Below, piece by piece: positions 42,739 to 51,145 of a stretch of 64,000 bases of DNA (within the stretch, counting starts at the first letter, position 1; each line of letters begins with the position of its first letter). Origin of the DNA: Oribacterium sp. (GTDB taxonomy: Bacteria; Bacillota_A; Clostridia; Lachnospirales; Lachnospiraceae). Under the pieces are notes generated by a model, which was given only the letters and a program-made list of their open reading frames with translations, made no database searches and was not told the origin of the DNA. A program made the translations under genes and the position numbers. The stretch covers positions 20,757 through 84,756 of the forward strand of contig JAGAXP010000273.1 of NCBI GenBank assembly GCA_017940955.1. Reading direction: 5' to 3'.

Positions 42739-43562
42739 TGCACATCATAAAAATGATGAAGTAGTTTCTAGTAAATCATTTATATATTCTGCTTTCATTC
42801 ATAACCTATTTGGTTGACTGCTATTTATTTACATACTACTTGATCACCAAAGCCTTATGCGGTTTTACAACATCACCTTTTAGCATTCGTTCTATAGTCC
42901 CTGTAGCCCTTAATATTGCCTCCAAGCTAATATATGGCACCATTGAATTATTTTGCAGATAATTACTTAAATACTTTGCTGACGGATTCTTAATACCTAT
43001 ACGTTCACAAACTAACCAACACACAGACTCTGCTTCAAATTCTTTGGTTTCTTTTGAAATGCCAAATCTAGTTGGAAGGTATGATTCTTCCTTTATCACG
43101 GATTTTGAATAATACAAGTGACCGCATAAAATATGCCCAAGTTCATGACAAATTGTAGCGAATTGAGAAGAAGTATCATGATCTTCATTAACTGTTATTG
43201 AAAAAGGTACATAATACTGTTTATTTTTATAATCAAATACTTTTATCTCTTCTTTACTTTCCGCTGTTCCCGCAAGCGCTGTACCATATTTGCTTTGATA
43301 TAATTCTACCCCTAGAAAAGGTAGCGCTTTTATAAGATTATCAAATTCATAAACTGAAATAGTACCGGAATTATTAAATGGTTTCTCTAAATCTTCTGGA
43401 AACTCCTTTCCTTCTGTATCACTTAATTCATAAACATATGATACCGGTCCAAATGCTTTTAATATTATAAGCGGACTAGCTCCAGGCTTTGGGGATCTCC
43501 CATATTTATTTTTCCAATCTTTTACAGTTGCAACAAATGTGCTACCGGGTCTTTGCATATTT

Positions 43563-43570
43563 ATAAGCAT
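43563..43570 (+). repeat. Target-site duplication ATAAGCAT, left copy
   Basis: The identical 8 bases follow the right inverted repeat at 44686-44693. They are in the metallopeptidase coding region (codons for AMLI in the restored frame). Confidence 0.95.
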
Positions 43571-44685
43571 GGTGTTAGTGTGAAAATGGGTCGGTAGTGC
43601 ATTATTTTGCACGAGGCATTTGAGATAATGGTCATATCAAAGGAAAGGCGGATATGACTATGAAAGATATCAAAAAAGCCATCGACATTCTGAGGGATTT
43701 CTCCAAACAGGAAATCCTTATCATTTTCAATACTATTATGGAGAGCGTACACTCGGATAAAAAGAAAACCGAGTTGTATGACTGTCCATATTGCTCTGGT
43801 AAAAAGGTTATCCGTTATGGCAAGAAGCACGGTAAACAGCGTTTCCTCTGTAAGGAATGCCATAAAACCTACATAACTACAACCAATACAGTTATGTCAA
43901 TGTCCCATCAGAGCAAGGCAATATGGGATGCCATGATCGACGATACCATCAATGGCAATGCTCTTTCCTATAGTGAAGAACGTCTTAAAATCTCACATCA
44001 GGTTGCATTTAACATGCGGCACAAGATTCTTCTGGAGCTTGAATCTATTACTTCAGCTAATCCTAAGATGCTTGAAGATGTGAGCGAGTTAGACGAGACC
44101 TTCGTTCTTGAATGTTACAAAGGAAAGCAACTGCCTGATTCCGTAGAGCGTCCGGCACGCAAGCATGGTGCCAAAGCACAAAAACGTGGCATTTCCAATG
44201 AATACGTATGTATCTGTACCGGTGCACAGCGTAAGAGCAAAGTGATCATCAAGGCTGTAAACAGGGCAAAGCCTTCAACTGAAGAAGTTGCAAAAGTGTT
44301 CAAAGATCATATCGCTGATGGAACACTGCTTCTTACCGATGGTCTCCGTAGTTATAGCATTCTCGAAACATTGGCGGATTGTAGTATCAAGAATGTCGAA
44401 AACGAGAAGACCAGCTTTTACAATCTTAACACGGTAAATAACCTTCATTCAGTTATCAAAAAACAGTATGAATTTTACCGTGGTGTGGCCACAAAATACA
44501 TAAATCGTTACTGTGCACTATTTGAGTATATGTACCGTAAAACAGATATTTCGATTCGTGCTATAAAGGATGGTATGTTAAGACCGGGCTCTACTATACG
44601 CTACAGTATTTCAGATGTAAAAAGGTACGGCTTAACGATCATTTGATTGGAGTCATGGTTACCGACCCATTTTCCAACTAACACC
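43571..44685 (+). mobile_element. IS1595-family insertion sequence, 1115 bp
   Basis: Terminal inverted repeats of 26 bp (43571-43596 and 44660-44685, 24 of 26 matching) start GGTGTTAGT at each end. The flanks 43563-43570 and 44686-44693 are both ATAAGCAT, an 8-bp target duplication as known for IS1595. It holds one transposase gene and splits a metallopeptidase gene. Confidence 0.95.
43654..44646 (+). CDS. IS1595-family transposase
   Basis: A 330-residue transposase. A zinc ribbon at ~48-75 (CPYCSGKKVIRYGKKHGKQR then CKECHKTY) precedes a DDE-type ISXO2-like catalytic domain with DVSELDETFV, LLTDGLRSYSIL, NNLHSVIKKQY and the late KYINRYCALFEYMY helix. The length is in the family range. It appears intact, so this IS may still be active. 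AAAGG precedes the likely start. Confidence 0.93.
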   Translation: MTMKDIKKAIDILRDFSKQEILIIFNTIMESVHSDKKKTELYDCPYCSGKKVIRYGKKHGKQRFLCKECHKTYITTTNTVMSMSHQSKAIWDAMIDDTINGNALSYSEERLKISHQVAFNMRHKILLELESITSANPKMLEDVSELDETFVLECYKGKQLPDSVERPARKHGAKAQKRGISNEYVCICTGAQRKSKVIIKAVNRAKPSTEEVAKVFKDHIADGTLLLTDGLRSYSILETLADCSIKNVENEKTSFYNLNTVNNLHSVIKKQYEFYRGVATKYINRYCALFEYMYRKTDISIRAIKDGMLRPGSTIRYSISDVKRYGLTII

Positions 44686-44936
44686 ATAAGCATTGCATTA
44701 TAAGGAGCCATTTTAGGGAATCGTTTGATAAAATATAATAGTTTATTATATTCTTTTGAAGATCTATAGGTTCCTGCTTCTTCAATAAGCTTATCAAGTT
44801 CCGACTTCTTCTTATCCTTTTCCTCTTTTGTTATAGTTATATTTTGCGTTAATTGTATATCTTGTTCCTCCTCATTTTTTTCGGAGGGTCTCTTAAATAA
44901 ATCCATTAACCACATTCTGACTAATCCTCTTTTATA

Positions 44937-45203
44937 TACTAAATATATGTTTGCCTATATTCAGCTCATTCCTAAAAAATATTCTTATTTATAAATTATA
45001 TTCGACAACATTTGTAAAATGAAAAACCTATATACTTCTTGATTTATATTAGATCACATCAGTCATTTTGGTTTTTGCCGGATAATTTTAAGTTATTTCT
45101 ATAAACCAAAAATGAACGTTATCATAACTTATCTGTATATACAGTGTATTACATGTTATATCCCTTGATTAATATATGCTTTTTCACCTCTATATAAAAT
45201 TTT
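44937..45203. other. Gene-free right end of the element
   Basis: No gene is seen between the metallopeptidase start and attR. It contains an inverted repeat CATTTTGGTTT (45066-45076) with AAACCAAAAATG about 30 bases later, and the subterminal repeat at 45186-45196. It is AT-rich and a probable binding region for the recombinases. Confidence 0.5.
45186..45196 (-). repeat. Right subterminal inverted repeat
   Basis: Reads TATATAGAGGT on the minus strand, ten of eleven bases identical to the left copy at 16612-16622. Confidence 0.6.
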
Positions 45204-45209
45204 TGGTAG
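45204..45209 (+). repeat. Right attachment-site core (attR), TGGTAG
   Basis: Second copy of the core at 16603-16608. The next base continues the pilin reading frame (GTGTTGATCGCCCTT). Confidence 0.85.
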
Positions 45210-45307
45210 TGTTGATCGCCCTTGTTCTTGTATTCAAGGGAAGAATCAATGACCTCCTCACCAACATCTTCGATCAGATCGACAGCTCTGCTCAAAGCGT
45301 TTATTAA
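45210..45307 (+). pseudogene. Flp1-type Tad pilin gene, 3' part
   Basis: Encodes VLIALVLVFKGRINDLLTNI, then FDQIDSSAQSVY and TAA at 45305-45307. It completes the hydrophobic helix begun at 16377-16608. The TAA overlaps the next ATG by one base (TAATG), so loss of pilin translation by the insertion may also reduce the downstream gene. Confidence 0.92.
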
Positions 45308-47409
45308 TGTTTAACGGAAGTACCAAAGAAAGGAGCCTTACGGATTCTTTTTCGGCATTCAGTTCCGCGTGGCTCCGACCATTAAAAACCACAGGCAGTT
45401 CAAAATCATCAGTGACCATCTTTATGGCACTGAGTTTCACCATGATCGCCGCCTTACTGCTGACGATAACAGAATCCTGCAGAACTGTCGGAGAACGGTT
45501 CTACTGGCAGGTTGCGGCAGATGCCTCCATGGAGTCTCTTTTCTCACAGTACCATCGGGGACTATGGGAAAACTATCGTCTGCTCGGTCTTCAGTACCGG
45601 ACAGACGGAGATCTCATAGAAGAGTTCTTTGATTTTTCCGAACCATACAGAAGTGCCCATAATCTTTTTCCCGGAAATCTGAAGGAGGAAAACATTGACC
45701 TCAGCGATCATCTTCATATCACCGAGGATACCTGTTTTCAGGAAGAAATTCTTGAATACATGAAGTACGGAATGGTTGATTCTCTGATCCGTTTTGCGGG
45801 TTCGGAGAAAAACGAAGCCGATCTTTCGGAGGAAATGCAGAATATCTTTAAGCGTACCTCCGAAACCTCTGAAATAAGGGAGCTCCAAAAGAAATATGCT
45901 CTTGATTCCAAGGATTTAAAGGCGGTGGAGGATGCTATTTTTAATGTTGACGCCGCAGCCAAAAGCTCCAAGGCCTGTCACTATGATGCCTGGTCAGATT
46001 TGAGTAATGAATCCCCTGACGGGTTCTACAGTTCGAAAGACAGCTTTATGAGATCCCTTGACAAAATAGACTCAGCGGTTTCCGATTACAGAGACGCAGC
46101 GGATCTTCTCGCTTTAAGAGTCTCTGAACTAAGGAGCGACTTTGAATCCCGTAAGTCATCCCTTTCCGAAGAGGGCATCGCCGCCATAGATGCGGAGATT
46201 TCCGAATACGAAAGCTATGTTTCGGGAACCGGGACCGTAAGATCCGAAATAGAAGCCATGCCTGCAAAGACTCTTGAGCTTCGGAGCGAAGCTGACCGTG
46301 TGGAAAACGAAGTAACAGAATTTGAAGACTGGCTTCAGGAAGCAATGGCTGAATGTGACGAGGAGGATGAAGAGGAAGAGGATTTTGATGACGAGATAAG
46401 CGCTTTCTACAGCAGTGCCGCATCAGACTGGAACAGTTTTCCACTTGTGACCTATAACGGCGAGGTATCGGAGATAAACAGCCATAACAAGCAGCTTCTC
46501 GACAATATCAGCACCTTTATAGAGGGTAATCTGCTGTCCATGGTGCTTCCCGATGGTCAGGCAATTCCATCAAAAGCAAAAGTCAATGACAGTAATCCAC
46601 ATTTTATGACGGATTCCACAGCCAATCCGGTGGAAATAGCTCTTATTGGAGAATATGCACTGAAGTATTTCAACTACTATCATCAGGGTACCCAGGATAA
46701 AAAGTCTCTTCCCCCAAGCGGAAATACAGGTCTGGAGCTTGAGTACCTTCTTCAGGGTAAGGAAAGTGACTATGATAATTTATCGGAATTTGTCACAAAG
46801 CTTGTCACCTTAAGAGAAGGGCTTAATCTCATATATCTCTACACGGATACCGCCAAAAGAAATGAAGCCAGGGCGTTTGTTACTTCCTTTTTGTGTGTAA
46901 CCGCAAACCCTGCCCTTATATCGGTTTTCACCTTCTTTGTTCTTGGAGTCTGGGCTCTTGCCCAGTCTATAAAAGACGTAAAGACATTGCTCTCAAACGG
47001 ACGCGTGCCTGTTTTTCATAATTCGGAAACCTGGTCCATGGATATAGGCGGTTTACTGGATTTCGGAAGCAGCAGATCCATTGAAGCAGACAATGCAGCA
47101 AAAAAAGGCCTTTCCTACAGAGATTACTTAAGAACCTTTCTGCTTGGACAGGGTATCATGGATCAGACTCAGATCAACAAAAGGATGCTTAGCCGGATAG
47201 AAAAAAATCTTCGAACAACAGGTAAGGATCCGGAATCCACTTTTTCCATAGACGAATGTTTATATGCTCTGGAAATTGACCTCCAGCCGGACACAAGACA
47301 CGTTATGTACGGTATCGGAGTTTTAAATCTCATAGCAGGAAATGTTCCCGAAAAAGATTACTCTTTCCGGGTTTCGACCTATTACAAATATAAAAATGAT
47401 ACACATTAA
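45307..47409 (+). CDS. DUF5702-type Tad locus protein
   Basis: A 700-residue protein. A membrane segment at ~42-60 (FMALSFTMIAALLLTITES) follows a basic N-terminus, and then GERFYWQVAADASMESLFSQY, typical of DUF5702 proteins of Firmicutes Tad loci; these resemble TadG minor pseudopilins in having one N-terminal anchor and a large extracellular part. Residues ~180-375 are charged and partly coiled, with an acidic run EEDEEEEDFDDE near 360. A second hydrophobic segment is near 535-555 (LISVFTFFVLGVWALAQ). It starts with a one-base overlap of the pilin stop. It is intact although the pilin upstream is broken. Confidence 0.8.
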   Translation: MFNGSTKERSLTDSFSAFSSAWLRPLKTTGSSKSSVTIFMALSFTMIAALLLTITESCRTVGERFYWQVAADASMESLFSQYHRGLWENYRLLGLQYRTDGDLIEEFFDFSEPYRSAHNLFPGNLKEENIDLSDHLHITEDTCFQEEILEYMKYGMVDSLIRFAGSEKNEADLSEEMQNIFKRTSETSEIRELQKKYALDSKDLKAVEDAIFNVDAAAKSSKACHYDAWSDLSNESPDGFYSSKDSFMRSLDKIDSAVSDYRDAADLLALRVSELRSDFESRKSSLSEEGIAAIDAEISEYESYVSGTGTVRSEIEAMPAKTLELRSEADRVENEVTEFEDWLQEAMAECDEEDEEEEDFDDEISAFYSSAASDWNSFPLVTYNGEVSEINSHNKQLLDNISTFIEGNLLSMVLPDGQAIPSKAKVNDSNPHFMTDSTANPVEIALIGEYALKYFNYYHQGTQDKKSLPPSGNTGLELEYLLQGKESDYDNLSEFVTKLVTLREGLNLIYLYTDTAKRNEARAFVTSFLCVTANPALISVFTFFVLGVWALAQSIKDVKTLLSNGRVPVFHNSETWSMDIGGLLDFGSSRSIEADNAAKKGLSYRDYLRTFLLGQGIMDQTQINKRMLSRIEKNLRTTGKDPESTFSIDECLYALEIDLQPDTRHVMYGIGVLNLIAGNVPEKDYSFRVSTYYKYKNDTH

Positions 47410-47420
47410 GTGAGCCCGAC

Positions 47421-48329
47421 ATGACCATGAAAGTATTTAAACCTAAATTGCGCTTATTTCAAAACTCCAAGTACGAACAAACGCAATCAGAAAATAAAAA
47501 TAAAAACAAATACATCACACAACTTAATACTTTTCTTCATTCGTCATGCCGTTCTTCATATACGGTGGAGGCAACTCTCTCATTAACACTGCTCATTTTT
47601 GCCTGCGTTGTCCTCATGACACCCATGTTGATCCTGAACCACCAGCGTAATGCTCTTGTGATCCTTGAAGAGAATTCCCGTATGGTGGCTCAGGAAAAAT
47701 ACATTGAATACTACAAAAGAAAAGACGGAACCCTGAAGCTGGATAAAGATATGGTAAGCAGCTTTGAAACCACCCTTTCCGCTCTGGCTCTTGGTCACCA
47801 GATAGAGCAGCCCGGAATGGCGCATATCGATATGCTGAAGGATTCTGAGATAACCGATAAAAACATCAAGTATGTGGCTGATTATGATGCTTTACTGCCT
47901 TTTTCGGTTTTTGGCCTGAACAGCATTGAGCAGCAGGTAGTAAGCAGCCGGAGAGCCTGGATAGGTGCTGACGGCAACCGCTGGATGGAGGATAACGGAA
48001 ACACCGGAATAAAGGATGATATCACGGTTTATGTAAGTACAAAGGAAAGCGATGTTTATCATACTACCATGGACTGTACCTATATAACCCATGAGATACA
48101 TAAGGCTTCCGGGGAAGAAATGAAAACCCTTCGCACGAAGTTCGGAGGACGATTTTCTCCCTGCGCCTCCTGCAGACCAAATACAAGAATGTCAGTTGTT
48201 TACTATACCAGCGGGGCCAGAAGCTATCACAGTACTCCCACCTGTAAAACCTTATCAAGTTACATTCAACCCTTTAAAAAATCCGAAGCAGAGGCTATGG
48301 GCAAACATGGCTGCGTCCGCTGCGGTTAA
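47421..48329 (+). CDS. TadE-like pseudopilin with a C-terminal cysteine-rich domain
   Basis: A 302-residue protein (start at 47421 or two codons later). Residues ~48-75 are a TadE-like pseudopilin segment (SYTVEATLSLTLLIFACVVLM), with the Glu expected at position 5 of the mature part. A long soluble region follows. The last ~90 residues hold six cysteines in pairs (MDCTYITHEIH, PCASCRPNT, PTCKTLS, GCVRCG), which looks like metal binding or disulfides in an exported domain. The role within the Tad machine is uncertain. Confidence 0.75.
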   Translation: MTMKVFKPKLRLFQNSKYEQTQSENKNKNKYITQLNTFLHSSCRSSYTVEATLSLTLLIFACVVLMTPMLILNHQRNALVILEENSRMVAQEKYIEYYKRKDGTLKLDKDMVSSFETTLSALALGHQIEQPGMAHIDMLKDSEITDKNIKYVADYDALLPFSVFGLNSIEQQVVSSRRAWIGADGNRWMEDNGNTGIKDDITVYVSTKESDVYHTTMDCTYITHEIHKASGEEMKTLRTKFGGRFSPCASCRPNTRMSVVYYTSGARSYHSTPTCKTLSSYIQPFKKSEAEAMGKHGCVRCG

Positions 48330-48336
48330 AATCCCT

Positions 48337-48822
48337 ATGTTAAATACTATTATTTTATCTAAAGTCTGTTTTTTTATATTTCTGTTTTATTTTTTCCTGT
48401 CCTGTGTATTTGATCTCAGATACAGAGCTGTGCCGAATATGATACATCTCATTTTTATCCTCACAGGATTCCCTTTATTCCTGTATCATAATATTTTTAC
48501 CAAAACAGCTTTTGACATCTCTTTATTGAATGACCTTGTCATAAGATTTATCCCGGGTCTTCTGTTGCTTTTTGTCAGTCTCGTTTCAAGAGGAGCTCTC
48601 GGGATAGGAGATGCTGTATTTATGACCATTTCAGCACTTTATATCAATGTAAGATCCGTACTTTTCATCTTTATCAGCGGCTTTCTTTCGGCATTTGTTT
48701 TAAGTGCTGTGATGCTGATTTACGGAAAAATCAAAAACAAGGATCTTCAACATATGTCACTGCCCCTTATACCCCTTATGCTGCCGGGGCTTTATCCAAT
48801 TCTTATGAATCTTAACCTTTAA
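48337..48822 (+). CDS. Second A24 prepilin peptidase
   Basis: A 161-residue protein. The start at 48337 is the first ATG after the stop of the previous gene; in-frame ATGs upstream at 48196 and 48307 overlap that gene. The catalytic motifs are FDLRYRAVPN (~residue 20) and GIGDAV (~88). Five to six hydrophobic segments are visible. It may process pseudopilins of this half of the locus, while the peptidase at 11051 processes the Flp pilin. Confidence 0.8.
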   Translation: MLNTIILSKVCFFIFLFYFFLSCVFDLRYRAVPNMIHLIFILTGFPLFLYHNIFTKTAFDISLLNDLVIRFIPGLLLLFVSLVSRGALGIGDAVFMTISALYINVRSVLFIFISGFLSAFVLSAVMLIYGKIKNKDLQHMSLPLIPLMLPGLYPILMNLNL

Positions 48823-48841
48823 TCTCTAACCCGGAGTTACT

Positions 48842-49078
48842 ATGAACACAATTGAAGCCACCTATGTACTAAGCTTTACTTTTTTAGTTATAGCCACTTT
48901 GATAAACGGAGCTGTCCACCTTCAATCAAAGATCAACAACTTCACAAGAACTGCCATCGAAGAGGAATTGGACAGCCATAAACCGGATGGTGAAAAAATA
49001 TTTAAACCGGAAAATTTCATTCGGGAAATCAGTATATTTGAGCAGGACATCGATCCTGCAGAAGAAGGAGAGTCCTAA
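48842..49078 (+). CDS. Small pseudopilin-like membrane protein
   Basis: A 78-residue protein. The N-terminus MNTIEATYVLSFTFLVIATL is like the processed end of TadE pseudopilins (IEAxxVL, with Glu near position 5), followed by a helical charged tail (QDIDPAEEGES). CCGGAG precedes the ATG. Since only four residues precede the Glu region, it may be used without cleavage. It is two bases from the DUF6382 gene. Confidence 0.65.
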   Translation: MNTIEATYVLSFTFLVIATLINGAVHLQSKINNFTRTAIEEELDSHKPDGEKIFKPENFIREISIFEQDIDPAEEGES

Positions 49079-49080
49079 TC

Positions 49081-50325
49081 ATGGAAAACAACATCAGTTT
49101 TGAACATTCACTTACACATAGCTTTATGAACATCAGGAATATGGATATATCACCGGAAGCATATGAAACAAAGCTTTTAAAGGAAACCCCTGTACCCGGT
49201 GCTTTACCTTTGGTTTATGAACATTCACCGGAAGGTACGATCTTAAGCTACAATGTCACCGGTCTTGAACCCATGAACAGGCTTTTCGATACAAAAGCAT
49301 TATCTCATCAGGACATCTCGGTCTTTATGGAATGTCTCAATGATTTTCTTTCTTCCCTGGAAGAGTATATGATCTCTGAAAACTCCGTATTTCTTTCCTC
49401 ATCTTCCGTTTTCTACAATCCGGACAGCAACAAGTGGCTTTTTACGCTGATTCCGACATATAACAATGTTTTCAGGGATGAACTTACAGAGCTTCTCACC
49501 TATGTTTTAAAGCATATTGATTATGAAGATGACAGAGCCGTCATCATCGGCTATTCCTTATTTCAGGAAACAGGCAAGGAATTCTATCAATTAACTGACC
49601 TCATGCGAATCGTGCGCACAAACATTGAAAAAGAGAAGGAGCTGAATAATGTTTCTGCCGATAATACAAAAAAGCAGCCGGGTCTCATTTCCCGGGATGG
49701 AATTTTCAGACCTGTGGATGCCGGAATAGTCCTGAACAATAACAGTAAGGCTCCTTCTGAGGCTCTTATGAACAGTACTGAAGCAAGTGAAGATATAGAA
49801 TTTTTGAAGCTGAAGGCTCAGCTCAAGAGCGAAAAGGAAGAGGCAGTCCCCGGAATATCTTCCGGCATAATGTCCCTGTCTTCTGCCTCCCCGTATCCTG
49901 AAACCGGTGCCGGCAGTATTTCCTTCCCTTCAGATTACGACAAGAATAACTACCCTGTTAATGACCTTTCTCAAAATGTGGAGGTTCGTAATCTGGCAGA
50001 ACCTGAGGATTCAAAGCTGTTCGGTATTTTTACATTCCCGCAGATCCATAAGTCAAAGGAAAGCAGAAAAACCGAAGCTTTACAGAATGAAGCAACAATA
50101 AAAGACAGGCTTGATTCTAAATCCGGGGATCATTCTCTGAGGGGAAAGATTTTGCTTTCTGTTCTTCTTATGATCGCGATTCCCTCTCTGGTCTGGTTCC
50201 TGAAAGGTGCTTTTATCTTCAGAAAAACTCTCCCTCTGATCCTGGCTTTAGAAGCCGGCCTGTCTCTCATGATTGCAATTGACCTCATTATGCATAAAAT
50301 GCCCGATGAGGCTCAAATTGCATAA
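49081..50325 (+). CDS. DUF6382 domain protein of the Tad locus
   Basis: A 414-residue protein. The N-terminal ~190 residues match DUF6382 (ISFEHSLTHSFMNIRN, LEPMNRLFDTK, FLSSLEEYM, NNVFRDELTELLTYVLKHID). Most relatives continue into an FHA domain, but here a low-complexity linker leads to two hydrophobic segments near the C-terminus (ILLSVLLMIAIPSLVWFL, LPLILALEAGLSLMIAIDLI). So the FHA part appears to be missing. GAAGGAGAG precedes the ATG. It is the last gene of the locus and is thought to be regulatory or structural; function unknown. Confidence 0.75.
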   Translation: MENNISFEHSLTHSFMNIRNMDISPEAYETKLLKETPVPGALPLVYEHSPEGTILSYNVTGLEPMNRLFDTKALSHQDISVFMECLNDFLSSLEEYMISENSVFLSSSSVFYNPDSNKWLFTLIPTYNNVFRDELTELLTYVLKHIDYEDDRAVIIGYSLFQETGKEFYQLTDLMRIVRTNIEKEKELNNVSADNTKKQPGLISRDGIFRPVDAGIVLNNNSKAPSEALMNSTEASEDIEFLKLKAQLKSEKEEAVPGISSGIMSLSSASPYPETGAGSISFPSDYDKNNYPVNDLSQNVEVRNLAEPEDSKLFGIFTFPQIHKSKESRKTEALQNEATIKDRLDSKSGDHSLRGKILLSVLLMIAIPSLVWFLKGAFIFRKTLPLILALEAGLSLMIAIDLIMHKMPDEAQIA

Positions 50326-50330
50326 TACAT

Positions 50331-50445
50331 ATTAATACCCATTCCGCCGCCTTTGGTCGACGGCACAAATAGTGATGAAAAGTATTTTTCACACTAATCT
50401 CCATTCCACCATCAAACGGCAGAACAAATAGTGATGTGAAGTTAT
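50331..50445 (-). repeat. Two tandem ~55-bp imperfect repeats
   Basis: Units 50331-50385 and 50393-50445 share CCATTCC, CGGC, ACAAATAGTGATG and AAGT at similar spacing. They fill the 131-bp gap between the Tad locus and the 208-residue gene. Both converge on a gene end, and no hairpin of normal terminator type is seen. Confidence 0.6.
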
Positions 50446-50456
50446 AATCCGCAGTA

Positions 50457-51083
50457 TTACTCTGCTGCTTCCTTATCCCCGGCTTCCGCTGCTTCCTCTG
50501 CCGCTTTTTCTTCTGCATCCAGATCTCTTTCGTAGGTATAATTCAGTATTCCGACATGTTTTTCCAATGCAAAGTCATCCGGAAGATAATTACCAAGCTT
50601 TTTTCTGAACTCCTGATTAAGAGCAATGGCAGAATAAGCCTTTCCGGAAATAGCACCTATCATATCACTGAATTCCGGTCTGTTAGGAAGAATATAGTAA
50701 ACCTTTTCCATTTCTGAAAGATCAGTCTTTATTCTTTTATTGTTAAAGCCTGTATTTCCGAAGCCATCAACGGAAATAAAAGGAGTAAACACTATGCTGA
50801 CCCCTTCCTTGTTTCCGTCAACAGCATAAAGATCAAAAAACTGGGATTCCTCATCCCCCTTACCTCCGGCAAATTCGGCTCTTATCCATTTGACTGAACC
50901 AACAATATCCCGGTTAACGAATTGCTCCATAGTGACACTGGGTGTATTGGGATCTCTCATATCCTTTAACCACTCACCCTGGATATACTTTATGTTACTT
51001 TTTACGTATCTGGGGTATATGGACGCAAATTCTTCCTGTTTTATAAGTAATACAACCCTCTCTTCACTATACCATCTCTTCAT
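50457..51083 (-). CDS. Protein of unknown function
   Basis: A 208-residue soluble protein beginning MKRWYSEERVVLLIKQEEFA, with conserved-looking parts VSIVFTPFISVDGFGNTGFN and EKVYYILPNRPEFSDM, and an acidic Ala/Glu-rich C-terminus (EEKAAEEAAEAGDKEAAE). No signal peptide is seen. GTGAGGTGA precedes the ATG. It lies 62 bases downstream of tcdA on the same strand. I do not recognise the family. Confidence 0.65.
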   Translation of the reverse strand: MKRWYSEERVVLLIKQEEFASIYPRYVKSNIKYIQGEWLKDMRDPNTPSVTMEQFVNRDIVGSVKWIRAEFAGGKGDEESQFFDLYAVDGNKEGVSIVFTPFISVDGFGNTGFNNKRIKTDLSEMEKVYYILPNRPEFSDMIGAISGKAYSAIALNQEFRKKLGNYLPDDFALEKHVGILNYTYERDLDAEEKAAEEAAEAGDKEAAE

Positions 51084-51145
51084 AAATTCACCTCACGACC
51101 GCATAATTAAATATCTTTCTTTATTTTAATAATTTCCGGAGATTT

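Larger units (their letters stand above)
42836..44915 (-). pseudogene. ArdC/ImmA-like metallopeptidase gene interrupted by an IS1595-family element
   Basis: The 5' part (44686-44915) encodes MWLMDLFKRPSEKNEEEQDI and KMAPYNAML; the 3' part (42836-43570) encodes INMQRPGSTFVATVKDWKNK and continues to the zinc motif ICHELGHILCGHL and the stop. Removing the insertion and one copy of ATAAGCAT restores the frame APYNAMLINMQRPG. The whole protein would have about 320 residues. The region resembles the ArdC-like protein at 36533 (NSLLIAMQKPDATYVAG corresponds to NAMLINMQRPGSTFVAT), so it is a paralogous antirestriction or metallopeptidase gene. It is the last gene before the right end of the element. 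Confidence 0.88.
16603..45209. mobile_element. 28.6-kb Tn554/RIT-like integrative and mobilizable element
   Basis: The element is bounded by TGGTAG at 16603-16608 and 45204-45209; the interval between equivalent positions is 28,601 bp. Close inside each end stands an imperfect inverted repeat, TATATACAGGT (left) and TATATAGAGGT (right, reversed). It interrupts the Flp pilin gene without loss of sequence. It holds three tandem tyrosine recombinases and a DUF6262 protein, parM/parR-like genes, a sigma-like factor and ADP-ribosyltransferase, a relaxase with oriT, a coupling protein, an ArdC-like protein, a restriction-like system and an IS1595-family insertion. The DNA is visibly richer in A+T than the flanking Tad genes. 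No VirB4 or other mating-channel gene is seen. Confidence 0.93.

Noticed and set aside
16603..45209. Whether the element is a full ICE of the Tn916 or Tn5397 type
   Set aside because: No VirB4, FtsK-like Orf21, or other channel proteins were found; the coupling protein is TraG-like and the relaxase is MOBQ, so the element looks mobilizable only.
16603..45209. CRISPR arrays or tRNA genes as attachment target
   Set aside because: No regular repeat-spacer pattern and no tRNA-like cloverleaf at either end; the target is a protein-coding pilin gene.
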